In this document: piece after piece, positions 1-7,631 of the stretch
How the letters are laid out: every line of letters starts with the position of its first letter
Position numbering within the stretch: the stretch's first letter is position 1
The notes under the pieces: generated by a model
What the model was told of the DNA's origin: nothing
Databases searched by the model: none
Seen by the model: the letters and a program-made list of their open reading frames with translations, nothing else
Program-made: the position numbers and the translations under genes
Source of the DNA: JAFAHS01 sp046728175
GTDB lineage: Bacteria; Desulfobacterota; Binatia; Binatales; Binataceae
Assembly (NCBI GenBank): GCA_046728175.1
Contig: JBKPEA010000050.1
Location: 6,312-70,311 of the forward strand
Direction: 5' to 3'
Length of the DNA stretch: 64,000 nucleotides

Positions 1-202
1 GGAATTCGCGGCGACCCTCAAGGACAAGGAACTTGAGATTTTCCATCAGCGACTTCTGACCGAAGACCCCGCGACCCTGCAGGAGATCGGGGAACGCTTT
101 GGAATCAGCCGCGAGCGGGTGCGGCAAATCGAGACCCGGCTCAAGAATCGACTGCGCGACTTCATCCGCGGAAAAGCGGCCGAGCGCGACGAAGCCAGCT
201 AG
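1..202 (+). CDS. rpoH: RpoH-like RNA polymerase sigma factor, C-terminal end (5' part outside window)
   Basis: This is the last 66 codons of a sigma-70-family factor, open from the left edge (frame from base 2) to a TAG at 200-202. It carries sigma region 4.2: the helix-turn-helix around LQEIGERFGISRERVRQIE, which contacts the -35 element. The preceding TLKDKELEIFHQRLL and the short basic tail after the helix resemble the heat-shock sigma RpoH more than the housekeeping RpoD, whose tail is longer. Regions 1-3 lie outside the window, so the exact paralogue (RpoH or another group 3 factor) cannot be fixed. Confidence 0.8.
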   Translation, partial: EFAATLKDKELEIFHQRLLTEDPATLQEIGERFGISRERVRQIETRLKNRLRDFIRGKAAERDEAS

Positions 203-295
203 GAAGCGTCTGCTATCGCGCTCGCCCCGGCACCACGATCTGCCTAATCCGGGAATTCTGCGCTTGCCTTGCTGCCCTCCTTGGGTAACGGGATA

Positions 296-1039
296 ATGCC
301 CAAATCGATGCGAGACCGTACGTGCGCGCTGGTCGTGATCGGAAACGAGATCCTGTCCGGCAAGGTGCAGGACTCAAATGCGTACTTCGCCGCGTGCGAG
401 TTGCGCAAGCTTGGGGTATCGCTCCAGCGCGTGACCGTGATTCCGGATGAGGTTCCCAGAATCGCCGAAGAAGTCGCTTACTGCTCCGCGCACTTTGACA
501 TCGTCATTACCTCCGGCGGTGTCGGACCGACTCACGATGATCTCACCATGGAGGGCGTCGCCGCGGCCTTCGGGCGCAGGATCGTGGTTCACCCCGAGCT
601 GGAGCGGCTCATCCGGAGTCACTTCGTCGGGCGCGTGAATGCCGCGGGGCTCAAGATGGCGGAGGTACCCGAGGGCGTCATCCTGAACGATGAGGGTGAC
701 ATCCGGTTTCCTACGGTTCAGATCGAAAATGTCTACGTGCTGCCCGGCATCCCGCAACTCTTTGAAGCGAAGTTAAATGCGCTTAAGCCGCGCTTCACCT
801 CAGACCCGTACTATCTCCGCACCATCTATACGAGCGCGACCGAGGGCGTCATCGCCGAGCATCTGGATGCCTGCCTGGCCGAGTTTCCGGAACTGATGCT
901 GGGCTCCTATCCGCGCATCGGCAATCCCGAGTACCGCGTCAAGCTCACGCTCGAGTCCAAGAATGCCGAGTATCTCGACCGCGCATTTCATCGTCTTTTG
1001 ACGCTTATCCCGAAAGACATGGTCGTTAAAATCGAGTAA
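296..1039 (+). CDS. Molybdopterin-binding (MoaB/CinA N-terminal) domain protein
   Basis: A 247-residue protein made almost entirely of a MoaB/Mog-like domain. The family signature TSGGVGPTHDD lies at residues 72-82 and VIGNEILSGKVQDSN at 14-28. The domain binds molybdopterin or ADP-ribose-type nucleotides. It is found alone, at the N-terminus of CinA (about 400 residues) and in eukaryotic FAD synthase. The C-terminal nicotinamide-nucleotide deamidase domain of full CinA is missing, so PncC activity is not expected. ATG 296 is preferred over an upstream TTG at 269; ATG 308 is also possible. It starts 93 bases after the sigma-factor gene. The physiological substrate is unknown. Confidence 0.8.
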   Translation: MPKSMRDRTCALVVIGNEILSGKVQDSNAYFAACELRKLGVSLQRVTVIPDEVPRIAEEVAYCSAHFDIVITSGGVGPTHDDLTMEGVAAAFGRRIVVHPELERLIRSHFVGRVNAAGLKMAEVPEGVILNDEGDIRFPTVQIENVYVLPGIPQLFEAKLNALKPRFTSDPYYLRTIYTSATEGVIAEHLDACLAEFPELMLGSYPRIGNPEYRVKLTLESKNAEYLDRAFHRLLTLIPKDMVVKIE

Positions 1040-1072
1040 GATTCGATTCAAGAGGGTTGAGGAGGAAGAGAC

Positions 1073-1657
1073 ATGGGCAAGATTCGTTCACAGTTTCTGG
1101 CGACATCGCTCGCCGCGGCTCTGGTAATTTTCGTTACCGGTAGTGCTCTGGCGCAGGATGCATCGGCTCCGCCAGCGCAGGCTTCTTCAGCTGCCACCAC
1201 GATGCAGGTGCAGCAGCCCCAGAGCGGCGTGAACTGGCCCGGAGCGGGGTACGGCGCAGCGGCACTCTTCGGCAATTTACTTTACTTCCCGGCGAAGTTG
1301 GTTTACGCGATCCTCGGGACAATCGTGGGCGGAGGAACCTATCTGGTAACCGCGGGCAACGCTCAGGCTGCGAACACGGTATTTCGCAGCGCGCTGGGCG
1401 GAGACTACGTGTTAACCCCGCAAATGGTTGCGGGCCAGCAGCCAATCAATTTCAGCGGTCCGACGGAAACACCGCCGCCGAACACGAACGAGGCCTCGGC
1501 CAGCAGCACCGTCCAGCCGATCACTCCACTGCCACCTCCCACATCAGCACCAGCGGCCGCGCCTTCAGTCACCAACGGAGCAGTGCAGCCGATGGACGCG
1601 GGTAGCGGGCCGGTGCATTCAAAGGCCGACTCGACCTCGGCCAGAAGCATCGAGTAG
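1073..1657 (+). CDS. Exported hypothetical protein with hydrophobic Gly-rich core and Pro/Ser/Thr-rich tail
   Basis: The start is well supported by GAGGAGGAAGAG just before ATG 1073. Residues 1-27 form a signal peptide with a likely cut after GSALA. Residues about 65-105 are hydrophobic and glycine-rich (FPAKLVYAILGTIVGGGTYL), enough for a membrane hairpin or an amphipathic lipid-associated segment. The last 80 residues are a low-complexity Pro/Ser/Thr/Ala tail. I do not recognise a named family. It lies 33 bases after the MoaB-domain gene on the same strand, so co-transcription is plausible. An envelope location is inferred; the function is unknown. Confidence 0.75.
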   Translation: MGKIRSQFLATSLAAALVIFVTGSALAQDASAPPAQASSAATTMQVQQPQSGVNWPGAGYGAAALFGNLLYFPAKLVYAILGTIVGGGTYLVTAGNAQAANTVFRSALGGDYVLTPQMVAGQQPINFSGPTETPPPNTNEASASSTVQPITPLPPPTSAPAAAPSVTNGAVQPMDAGSGPVHSKADSTSARSIE

Positions 1658-1713
1658 AGGCGACCCGCGGTGGAGCCTGCGTTAGCCGCGGGCTCTGCCG
1701 AATTCGTAACCAC

Positions 1714-2064
1714 ATGAAGAAAGCACGCTTTTTCTGGAAATCGACCTGAACTACCTGTCGCAACGCAAGAAGTTTCTTGCGCGATGATCTCAAGGTCGAA
1801 TTTGAAGAGCGCGACTACGCCAAAAACCCGCTCGATTTGACCGAACTCAAGGACCTGTTCAAGGGACGCGACCCGCGCGATTTTCTCAGCACGAAGAGCC
1901 CTGCTTTCAAAGCGCTGGGCCTGCGGGGTAAGACGCTCACCGCCGAGCAGGCCCTCAAGCTGATGGCGCAGGAACCTAATTTGATCCGGCGCCCGCTGGT
2001 AGTCGTCGGACGCGAGATAATCGCGGGGCTAGAGCGCGACCGCCTCAAACAAGCACTGCGCTGA
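1714..2064 (+). CDS. ArsC/Spx-like thioredoxin-fold protein, probable selenoprotein (in-frame TGA as Sec)
   Basis: Read from ATG 1714 the frame gives MKKARFFWKST, then TGA at 1747-1749, then TTCRNARSFLRDDLKV and on to the stop at 2062-2064. With TGA counted as a residue the protein is 116 aa, the normal length of the ArsC/Spx/YffB family. The TGA sits exactly where the first Cys of the N-terminal CxxC redox motif is expected, giving U-T-T-C at residues 12-15. The family hallmark LIRRPLVVVG follows near residue 90. A stable hairpin lies directly downstream (listed separately). Without readthrough, translation could only begin at TTG 1777, losing the first beta strand and the active site. Alternatives are a pseudogene or a base error (TGC or TGT to TGA). 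No good Shine-Dalgarno precedes the ATG. The substrate (arsenate, disulfide or other) is unknown. Confidence 0.7.
1757..1786 (+). promoter_or_regulatory. SECIS-like hairpin downstream of in-frame TGA
   Basis: Seven bases, CGCAAGA at 1764-1770, pair perfectly with TCTTGCG at 1775-1781 around the four-base loop AGTT (1771-1774). TCG 1757-1759 can extend the stem against CGA 1781-1783 or nearby bases with a bulge. The apical loop begins 21 bases after the TGA and has G as its second base. From memory, bacterial SECIS elements have a stem within the coding region about 16-37 bases from UGA and at least one G among the first two loop bases, and this fits both. The fold was judged by eye. Confidence 0.5.
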
Positions 2065-2160
2065 CTCTCTCTTCGTTACGCTTAGATTTTTTGTCTCGAG
2101 CTAACTCCCTTGGACAAAGGCAGGGAATCGGTGCTAGCACCCGAGCAACCGAGGTGTCCC

Positions 2161-3585
2161 ATGGGTTTCTCCGAGGAACTGTTTTTCGCACCGGCGGGCC
2201 GGCTCATCGCGATGCTCAAGGCGCGAGAGATCTCCGCGACCGAAATCACCGAACAATTCTTCAAACGAATCGACGCGCTCAATCCCGGGTTGAACGCCGT
2301 CATCACGCTGGTGAAAGAGCGCGCTACACGTGAGGCCGCCGACTCCGACCGGCATCTCGCGCGCAGCGGCGAAGCCCGGCCGCTCGAAGGTCTGCCCGTC
2401 ACCATCAAGGATTCGATCATTACCGAAGGCGTGCGCTCGACCTGGGGAATGAAGATTTTCGAAGACTATGTCTCCGACACCGATGCGCCCGTGGTCGCAC
2501 GCTTGCGCGCGGCGGGTGCGGTCGTGCTCGGCAAGACCAACACCCCGGAAATGACCTTCGATTACGATTGCGACAATCCCCTGTTCGGACCGACCAGGAA
2601 TCCGTGGAATCGCGAACGCGTGCCGGGTGGATCGAGCGGGGGTGAAGCTGCGGCATTGGCGGCAGGCATGTCGCCGTTGGGACTGGGCTCCGACTACGGC
2701 GGATCGATTCGGGTGCCCGCCCACTTCTGCGGCATCGTCGGACTAAAGCCGAGTTGGGGGACGATTCCGTTGGCCGGACATATGTCGCCCGGGCCGGCAG
2801 CGCCACCGGGAATTTCCCACATGGCGACACTCGGGCCGATGGCCCGATACGTCGACGACCTGACACTCGCCTACAACGTCATCAAGGGAGCGCATTGGAG
2901 CGCGCCCTACACCGCGCCGACTCCGGAAGCCCACCCGGAGCGCATCGAGGTGAAGAAGCTGCGATGCGCGTTCTTCACTGCGGGAGGCGGCGAGGTACCA
3001 GTGGCGCGCGACATCCGGGCGGCTACCGAACGAGCGGCCAAGGCCCTGGCCAGGTCCGGACTGAGCGTGGAGGAGTCGCAGCCACCGATCCAGGATGGGG
3101 CACGCCTGTGGATGGCATATGCGACGGCCGATGGAGGTACGCTGCTGCGGCAGACGCTGGGCGACAAGATCAATCTTTCGCGCGAGCGCCTGCGCAACGG
3201 ATTGCTCGCGCCTTCAGAGCCCAAGTCAGCCGCCGAATTCTTTCTCGCCTCGATCGCGCGCGATACTTTCCGCGTCGAGCTGGCCAAGTTCATGGAGCGC
3301 TATCCCATCCTGATCTGTCCGCCGTTCTGCGCCACCGCATTCGCGGAAGGCAAGGAAACCGTGGACATCGATGGCAGCGAATACCCGCTGTTCAGGGCGA
3401 ACTGGCCAGTCCTGTTCGGAAACTGCGCGGGCTTGCCGGGAGCGGTGGTGCCGGCAGGCCGCGACCATCAGGGACTTCCGACCGGAGTTCAGATAGTGGG
3501 TCGCGCCTTCGCCGAAGAGGAGGTGCTGGCGGTCGCGAAACTGCTGGAACAGGAACTGGGCGGCTTCCAACCCCCGCCAGTCTAA
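2161..3585 (+). CDS. Amidase (amidase signature family)
   Basis: A 474-residue amidase-signature hydrolase that cleaves carboxamides to acid and ammonia. The Ser-cisSer-Lys triad is visible: Lys83 in LPVTIKDS, cis-Ser158 in VPGGSSGGEAA and nucleophile Ser182 in GSDYGGSIRVP. The length is normal (450-500). ATG 2161 is chosen because GAGGTG lies 7 bases upstream; a TTG at 2110 would add 17 residues. There is no signal peptide, so it is cytoplasmic. The closest type is a broad-specificity AtzF/fatty-acid-amide-like amidase. It is not GatA, because gatC and gatB are absent here. It converges on the LysR gene at 3678. The natural substrate is not evident. Confidence 0.88.
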   Translation: MGFSEELFFAPAGRLIAMLKAREISATEITEQFFKRIDALNPGLNAVITLVKERATREAADSDRHLARSGEARPLEGLPVTIKDSIITEGVRSTWGMKIFEDYVSDTDAPVVARLRAAGAVVLGKTNTPEMTFDYDCDNPLFGPTRNPWNRERVPGGSSGGEAAALAAGMSPLGLGSDYGGSIRVPAHFCGIVGLKPSWGTIPLAGHMSPGPAAPPGISHMATLGPMARYVDDLTLAYNVIKGAHWSAPYTAPTPEAHPERIEVKKLRCAFFTAGGGEVPVARDIRAATERAAKALARSGLSVEESQPPIQDGARLWMAYATADGGTLLRQTLGDKINLSRERLRNGLLAPSEPKSAAEFFLASIARDTFRVELAKFMERYPILICPPFCATAFAEGKETVDIDGSEYPLFRANWPVLFGNCAGLPGAVVPAGRDHQGLPTGVQIVGRAFAEEEVLAVAKLLEQELGGFQPPPV

Positions 3586-3595
3586 GTGAAAATCG

Positions 3596-3649
3596 AATCC
3601 GGCACGGACCCACACCGCGGCCACACCTGGCGGCTGGGGCGGCCGGATT
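3596..3649. terminator. Imperfect long hairpin between convergent amidase and lysR genes
   Basis: AATCCGGC (3596-3603) pairs with GCCGGATT (3642-3649). Inside it CCCA and CCGC can pair with GCGG and TGGG around a short loop. It lies between two convergent stops and could limit readthrough from both sides. There is no U tract on either strand, so it is at best a non-canonical terminator. Confidence 0.35.
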
Positions 3650-3677
3650 GAGCGTCAGCGCCCTGCGGTTCTCTTTG

Positions 3678-4676
3678 CTAGGCGAGCTTTTCGACCTTCT
3701 CGTTGCCGTCACGATTGCCGTCGGACGTCGCTCGTTCCACGCGCTCGCCGCGGGAGCTGCGCTCGGCCCGCTCCGAACGGCCCGGCTTGACGGCGCCATT
3801 GTTGTGGGTCAGCACCTCGATAAACTTGCGCACCGCCGGCGATAGTTCGCGGCCGCGCTTGTAGATGATGGCCAACGGCCGCGTAAAGGTTCCTTCCGAG
3901 AATTCGAGCATCTTGAGGGTGCCGCGCGAAACTTCGTTCTCCACCGTCATCCGCGGAACGATCGCGCATCCGAGACCAATCTCGACGGCGCGCTTGATGG
4001 TCTCGATATTGTCGAACTCGAGCACGTACTGCGGCTTGACGCCGTGGTCGCGCAGAATGCGATCCGATGCTTTGCGGGTGGCGATGTCACGCTCGTAGCC
4101 GACGAACTTCTGCCCCGAGAGCGCGCCCACGCTGACCTTGTTGTGTTTCGCGAGCGCGCTGTCGGGGGGCACTACCAGCACCAGCTCATCATGCCTGAAC
4201 GCGATGGACACGATCTGGCTGCGCTTGGCGGGATAGGCCACCACGCCCAGATCGATCTTGCCCTCCACCAGGTCTTCGTAAATTTTGTTCGAGCGCAGGT
4301 ATTCGAGATGGACGTTGACGGCCGGATAATTGCGCAGGAACTCGGTCAGGTAGGGCGGGAGCTCGTGGAGTCCGACGCTGTAGACGGTGCCAACCCGAAT
4401 CGAGCCTGCCACCACCGACCCGATCTCGCGCAGGCGATTTTCGAGCTCCATGAAGCGGCGCACGATCTCTTTGCTGGCGGTGTAGAGAATCTGTCCCGCG
4501 GGAGTTGGTTTGACTCCAGCACGCCCGCGTTCTATCAATCGGCAATCGTACTTTTCCTCCAGACTCCGGACCTGCTGGCTGACCGCCGACTGGGTTACAA
4601 AGTTTTGCGACGCGGCATAAGAAAAGCTTCCACTTTCGATTATGTCGCAGAAAACCTTTAACGTTTCTATGTGCAT
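3678..4676 (-). CDS. LysR-family transcriptional regulator
   Basis: A 332-residue regulator. The N-terminal winged helix-turn-helix is typical of LysR (residues about 1-60; SFSYAASQNFVTQSAVSQQV, then LEEKYDCRLIERG). A LysR substrate-binding domain follows at about 90-295 (GSIRVGTVYSVGLHELPPYL). The last 35 residues are an extra, highly charged Arg/Glu/Ser tail not usual in the family. It is divergent from the acyl-CoA dehydrogenase gene at 4924 across 247 bases, the usual arrangement for a LysR activator and its target. The inducer is unknown; an acyl-CoA or aromatic-acid breakdown intermediate is only a guess. Confidence 0.9.
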   Translation of the reverse strand: MHIETLKVFCDIIESGSFSYAASQNFVTQSAVSQQVRSLEEKYDCRLIERGRAGVKPTPAGQILYTASKEIVRRFMELENRLREIGSVVAGSIRVGTVYSVGLHELPPYLTEFLRNYPAVNVHLEYLRSNKIYEDLVEGKIDLGVVAYPAKRSQIVSIAFRHDELVLVVPPDSALAKHNKVSVGALSGQKFVGYERDIATRKASDRILRDHGVKPQYVLEFDNIETIKRAVEIGLGCAIVPRMTVENEVSRGTLKMLEFSEGTFTRPLAIIYKRGRELSPAVRKFIEVLTHNNGAVKPGRSERAERSSRGERVERATSDGNRDGNEKVEKLA

Positions 4677-4923
4677 ACTACCTTACGAAATGCTGATTTG
4701 TGGCATTAGGCTACGTGATACTCGGAAGTGAGGCAACCAGTAGCCCAATTTAACTCCCACGGCCCTTCCAATTACCCTGCGGAAAGCGCCAACGCGGGTC
4801 AAGAGAGTCCTCTTCCGGAAGTCCACGAATCCGAGAACCAGCCAACCCGAACCGACGCTCAGGCGCGCCATTTTTTTTCGTAAAACCCTACGTATTCTTC
4901 CAAAACATGAAACGGAGCGTAAC

Positions 4924-6093
4924 ATGCCGGAATTGTTAAGAGATCTGGATTTCTTCCATCTGGACGACCTGCTGACGCCCGAAGAACGCGCCACCCGCGA
5001 CACCGTGCGCCGGTTCGTCAGCCGTGAGGCGCTTCCCGAGATCGAACGCCACTTCGCCAACGAGACTTTCGCCAAAGATCTGATTCCTCAAATGGCCGAG
5101 CTGGGTATGTTCGGCGCTAATCTTCGGGGCTACGGATGCGCGGGGATGAACAACGTTGCCTACGGCTTAATCATGCAGGAACTGGAAGCCGCGGACTCGG
5201 GGCTGCGGTCCTTCGCTTCGGTGCAGAGCTCGCTCTCGATGTACGCGATCTACGCCAACGGAACCGAAGAACAGAAGAAGCGTTACCTGCCGGAAATGGC
5301 CAAGGGCAAGCTCATCGGGTGTTTCGGGCTTACCGAACCCGACCACGGCTCCGACGCCGGCGGGATGGAAACGCGCGCGCGCAAGGACGGCGACGGATGG
5401 ATTCTCAACGGCACCAAACGCTGGATCACCAACGGATCGATCGCGGATGTCGCCATCGTGTGGGCAAGGGTCGACGAAGGCATTACCGGATTCCTCGTTG
5501 AAAAGGGTACGCCGGGATTCTCCACCCACGACATCCACGGAAAATTCTCGATGCGCGCGTCGATCACCTCAGAGCTGATCATGGAAGACGTGCGCATCCC
5601 GGCCAGCGCCCATCTCCCCGGCGCGCGTGGACTGAAGGGACCGCTGGGATGTCTCACCCAGGCGCGCTATGGAATCGCCTGGGGTGCGATCGGCGCCGCG
5701 CGTACCTGTTACAACTGCGCGCTCGATTACACCAAGTCGCGCAAGCAGTTCTCGCGCCCACTGGCCGGCTATCAGCTGGTCCAGAGCAAGCTGGTCACGA
5801 TGCTCACCGAGATCACTAAGATGCAGATGATCTGCCTGCGGCTGGCCCACCTCAAAGACGCCGGCAAGTACCGCCCGGAACACGTATCCTTCGCCAAGCG
5901 TAACAACGTGAACGAAGCGCTGAAGATCGCGCGCAATGCGCGCGACATGCTGGGCGCAAATGGAATCGTCAACGAATACCCGGTGATCCGGCACCTGCTG
6001 AACCTGGAGACGGTAAACACCTACGAGGGCACCTTCGACGTCCACACCCTGATCCTGGGCCGCGACATTACCGGCGAAAACGCCTTCGACTAA
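4924..6093 (+). CDS. Acyl-CoA dehydrogenase, glutaryl-CoA dehydrogenase-like
   Basis: A 389-residue FAD-dependent acyl-CoA dehydrogenase. The C-terminal NTYEGTFDVH places a catalytic Glu at residue 368, as in glutaryl-CoA dehydrogenase, where the equivalent human residue is Glu370. Other family blocks are FGLTEPDHGSD (flavin/substrate loop, about 132-142) and YTKSRKQFSRPLAGYQLVQ. Glutaryl-CoA dehydrogenase oxidises and decarboxylates glutaryl-CoA to crotonyl-CoA in lysine, tryptophan and aromatic breakdown. The exact substrate cannot be proven from sequence. ATG 4924 follows ACGGAGCG. It is probably controlled by the divergent LysR and followed by an SDR gene 87 bases downstream. Confidence 0.85.
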   Translation: MPELLRDLDFFHLDDLLTPEERATRDTVRRFVSREALPEIERHFANETFAKDLIPQMAELGMFGANLRGYGCAGMNNVAYGLIMQELEAADSGLRSFASVQSSLSMYAIYANGTEEQKKRYLPEMAKGKLIGCFGLTEPDHGSDAGGMETRARKDGDGWILNGTKRWITNGSIADVAIVWARVDEGITGFLVEKGTPGFSTHDIHGKFSMRASITSELIMEDVRIPASAHLPGARGLKGPLGCLTQARYGIAWGAIGAARTCYNCALDYTKSRKQFSRPLAGYQLVQSKLVTMLTEITKMQMICLRLAHLKDAGKYRPEHVSFAKRNNVNEALKIARNARDMLGANGIVNEYPVIRHLLNLETVNTYEGTFDVHTLILGRDITGENAFD

Positions 6094-6180
6094 CTCGCAA
6101 TCTTTGCGGGTCACCCGGTTTGCGCGGATTGCCGGAATCTTCCAAATCTGCGAACTCTCATTTCTGAGCGAGGAGGCGCC

Positions 6181-6996
6181 ATGGAACTCAAAGGCAAGTG
6201 CGCAATCGTCACCGGGGCGGCGCGCGGCATCGGACGGGGCATGGCACTCAAGCTGGCGGATGCCGGCGCGAACGTCGCGCTCGTCGATCTCGGCAATCCC
6301 GCCGATCCGACGCTGACCTACAATCTCGCCGCGCAGACCGAGTTGAATCGCACCGTCGAGGAAGTGAAGCGCCGCGGCGTGCGGGCCGCTGCGATCCTCG
6401 CCGACGTGACCCAGTGGGCCGATTGCCAGCGGATGGCCCGGGAGGCCGAGTCGACGTTGGGCGGGATCGATATTCTCTGCAATAACGCGGGAATCATCGC
6501 GGTCGGTCCGGTCGAATCGTTCAGCGAGCAGACCTGGGATCGCGTGATGGGAGTTAACGTCAAGGGCGTGTTCCTGTGCTCGAAGGCATGCATCCCCGCA
6601 ATGCGCAAACGCGGCGGCGGCTCGATCGTCAACATCGCGTCGGTGGCAGGCAAGACCGGTCATGGCAACGTGGCCGCATATTGCACCAGCAAGTTCGCGG
6701 TGGTGGGCTTCACCCAATCGCTGGCCGAGGAACTGGGCCCGGACAACATTCGCGTCAACGCGATATGCCCCGGCTTTCTGCACACCGCGATGTGGTCGGA
6801 TGTGCTCGATCCGGTGGTCGCTCCCTCGCTGGGAGTCAATCGCGAGGCGGCTTTCGACGCGTACGTGGAGCGCAACACTTTCCTGCGTCGTGCGCAGACT
6901 CCGGATGACATCGGGGACGCGGTCGTGTACCTGTGCCGCGCGGACAACATTACAGGCGTGGCACTCAACGTGGCCGGCGGTGCCGAAATGCACTGA
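6181..6996 (+). CDS. SDR-family oxidoreductase, possibly of the mycofactocin-associated type
   Basis: A 271-residue short-chain dehydrogenase with the cofactor motif TGAARGIG (11-18), NNAG (101-104), catalytic Ser154, and Tyr167 and Lys171 in YCTSK. After the second beta strand there is an insertion of about 20 residues (NPADPTLTYNLAAQTELN) not present in classical SDRs. From memory, a similar insertion marks mycofactocin-associated SDRs that hold NAD tightly. The start is fixed by GAGGAGGCGCC before ATG. It lies 87 bases after the acyl-CoA dehydrogenase and 94 before the VOC gene, so one transcript is likely. The substrate is unknown. Confidence 0.88.
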   Translation: MELKGKCAIVTGAARGIGRGMALKLADAGANVALVDLGNPADPTLTYNLAAQTELNRTVEEVKRRGVRAAAILADVTQWADCQRMAREAESTLGGIDILCNNAGIIAVGPVESFSEQTWDRVMGVNVKGVFLCSKACIPAMRKRGGGSIVNIASVAGKTGHGNVAAYCTSKFAVVGFTQSLAEELGPDNIRVNAICPGFLHTAMWSDVLDPVVAPSLGVNREAAFDAYVERNTFLRRAQTPDDIGDAVVYLCRADNITGVALNVAGGAEMH

Positions 6997-7090
6997 GGAA
7001 CGCGTCATCTGCGGACTCCCCCGATTGCCGCACTCCTCGTGATCCGTGTAAAGCTGCGAAATCAGCGGCTGCTCTTTGAGGAGAGATGCG

Positions 7091-7456
7091 ATGATCAAGA
7101 TCAAAGGCTTCAGCCATAGCGCGGTGCGCATCACCGATGCCGAACGCGCGACCACGTTTTATGAGAGCGTGCTCGGCCTCAAGAAACTTCCCCGTCCCAA
7201 TTTTCCGTTTGCGGGAGCGTGGTACGGCGTGGGTGAGAACGCGATTCACCTGATTTCGAGCCAGGACCACGGGCGCAAGCCCGATCCGCTGGGTGCCCAT
7301 ATCGCGCTCGAGGTGGCCGACTTCGAGGAGACCAAGCGTACCCTTAAGGATATGGGCATCGAATTTCTCGAAGCCCCATCCAACATGGGCGCCGGCCGCC
7401 AGCTCTGGATCCTCGATCCCGATGGCAACACCGTCGAATTGAGGACCGAACAATAG
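7091..7456 (+). CDS. VOC-superfamily (glyoxalase/bleomycin-resistance fold) protein
   Basis: A 121-residue single-domain VOC protein with paired beta-alpha-beta-beta-beta modules. FSHSAVRITD near the start gives the first metal ligand (His), GAHIALEVAD gives a second His, and LDPDGNTVELR near the C-terminus gives the family Glu. Members include glyoxalase I, dioxygenases and isomerases, so the reaction cannot be named. ATG 7091 is chosen with GAGGAGAG upstream; an in-frame TTG at 7076 is unlikely. It is the last gene of the acyl-CoA dehydrogenase-SDR-VOC group. Confidence 0.85.
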   Translation: MIKIKGFSHSAVRITDAERATTFYESVLGLKKLPRPNFPFAGAWYGVGENAIHLISSQDHGRKPDPLGAHIALEVADFEETKRTLKDMGIEFLEAPSNMGAGRQLWILDPDGNTVELRTEQ

Positions 7457-7631
7457 AAGAGGCGCGACTCGAACAATTCGTGAGCGCGCCTAAGACCGCG
7501 CAGTGGCGGGATGTGATCATCAGGCGTAGAGCGCCTGGATGGGAGGATCAGAAAATGTATCCAATGAGAGAACAGGAGTCTAAGAGTGAGGCTTAGGCAC
7601 GTAATTGGAGGAGGTTCGGAATCGCTGTAGT

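Noticed and set aside
2754..3845. 363-codon plus-strand frame
   Set aside because: It is an out-of-frame shadow of the amidase gene with Arg-rich composition and no family match.
5569..7155. 528-codon minus-strand frame
   Set aside because: It runs antisense to the acyl-CoA dehydrogenase, SDR and VOC genes, whose protein motifs are clear; long antisense frames are common in GC-rich DNA.
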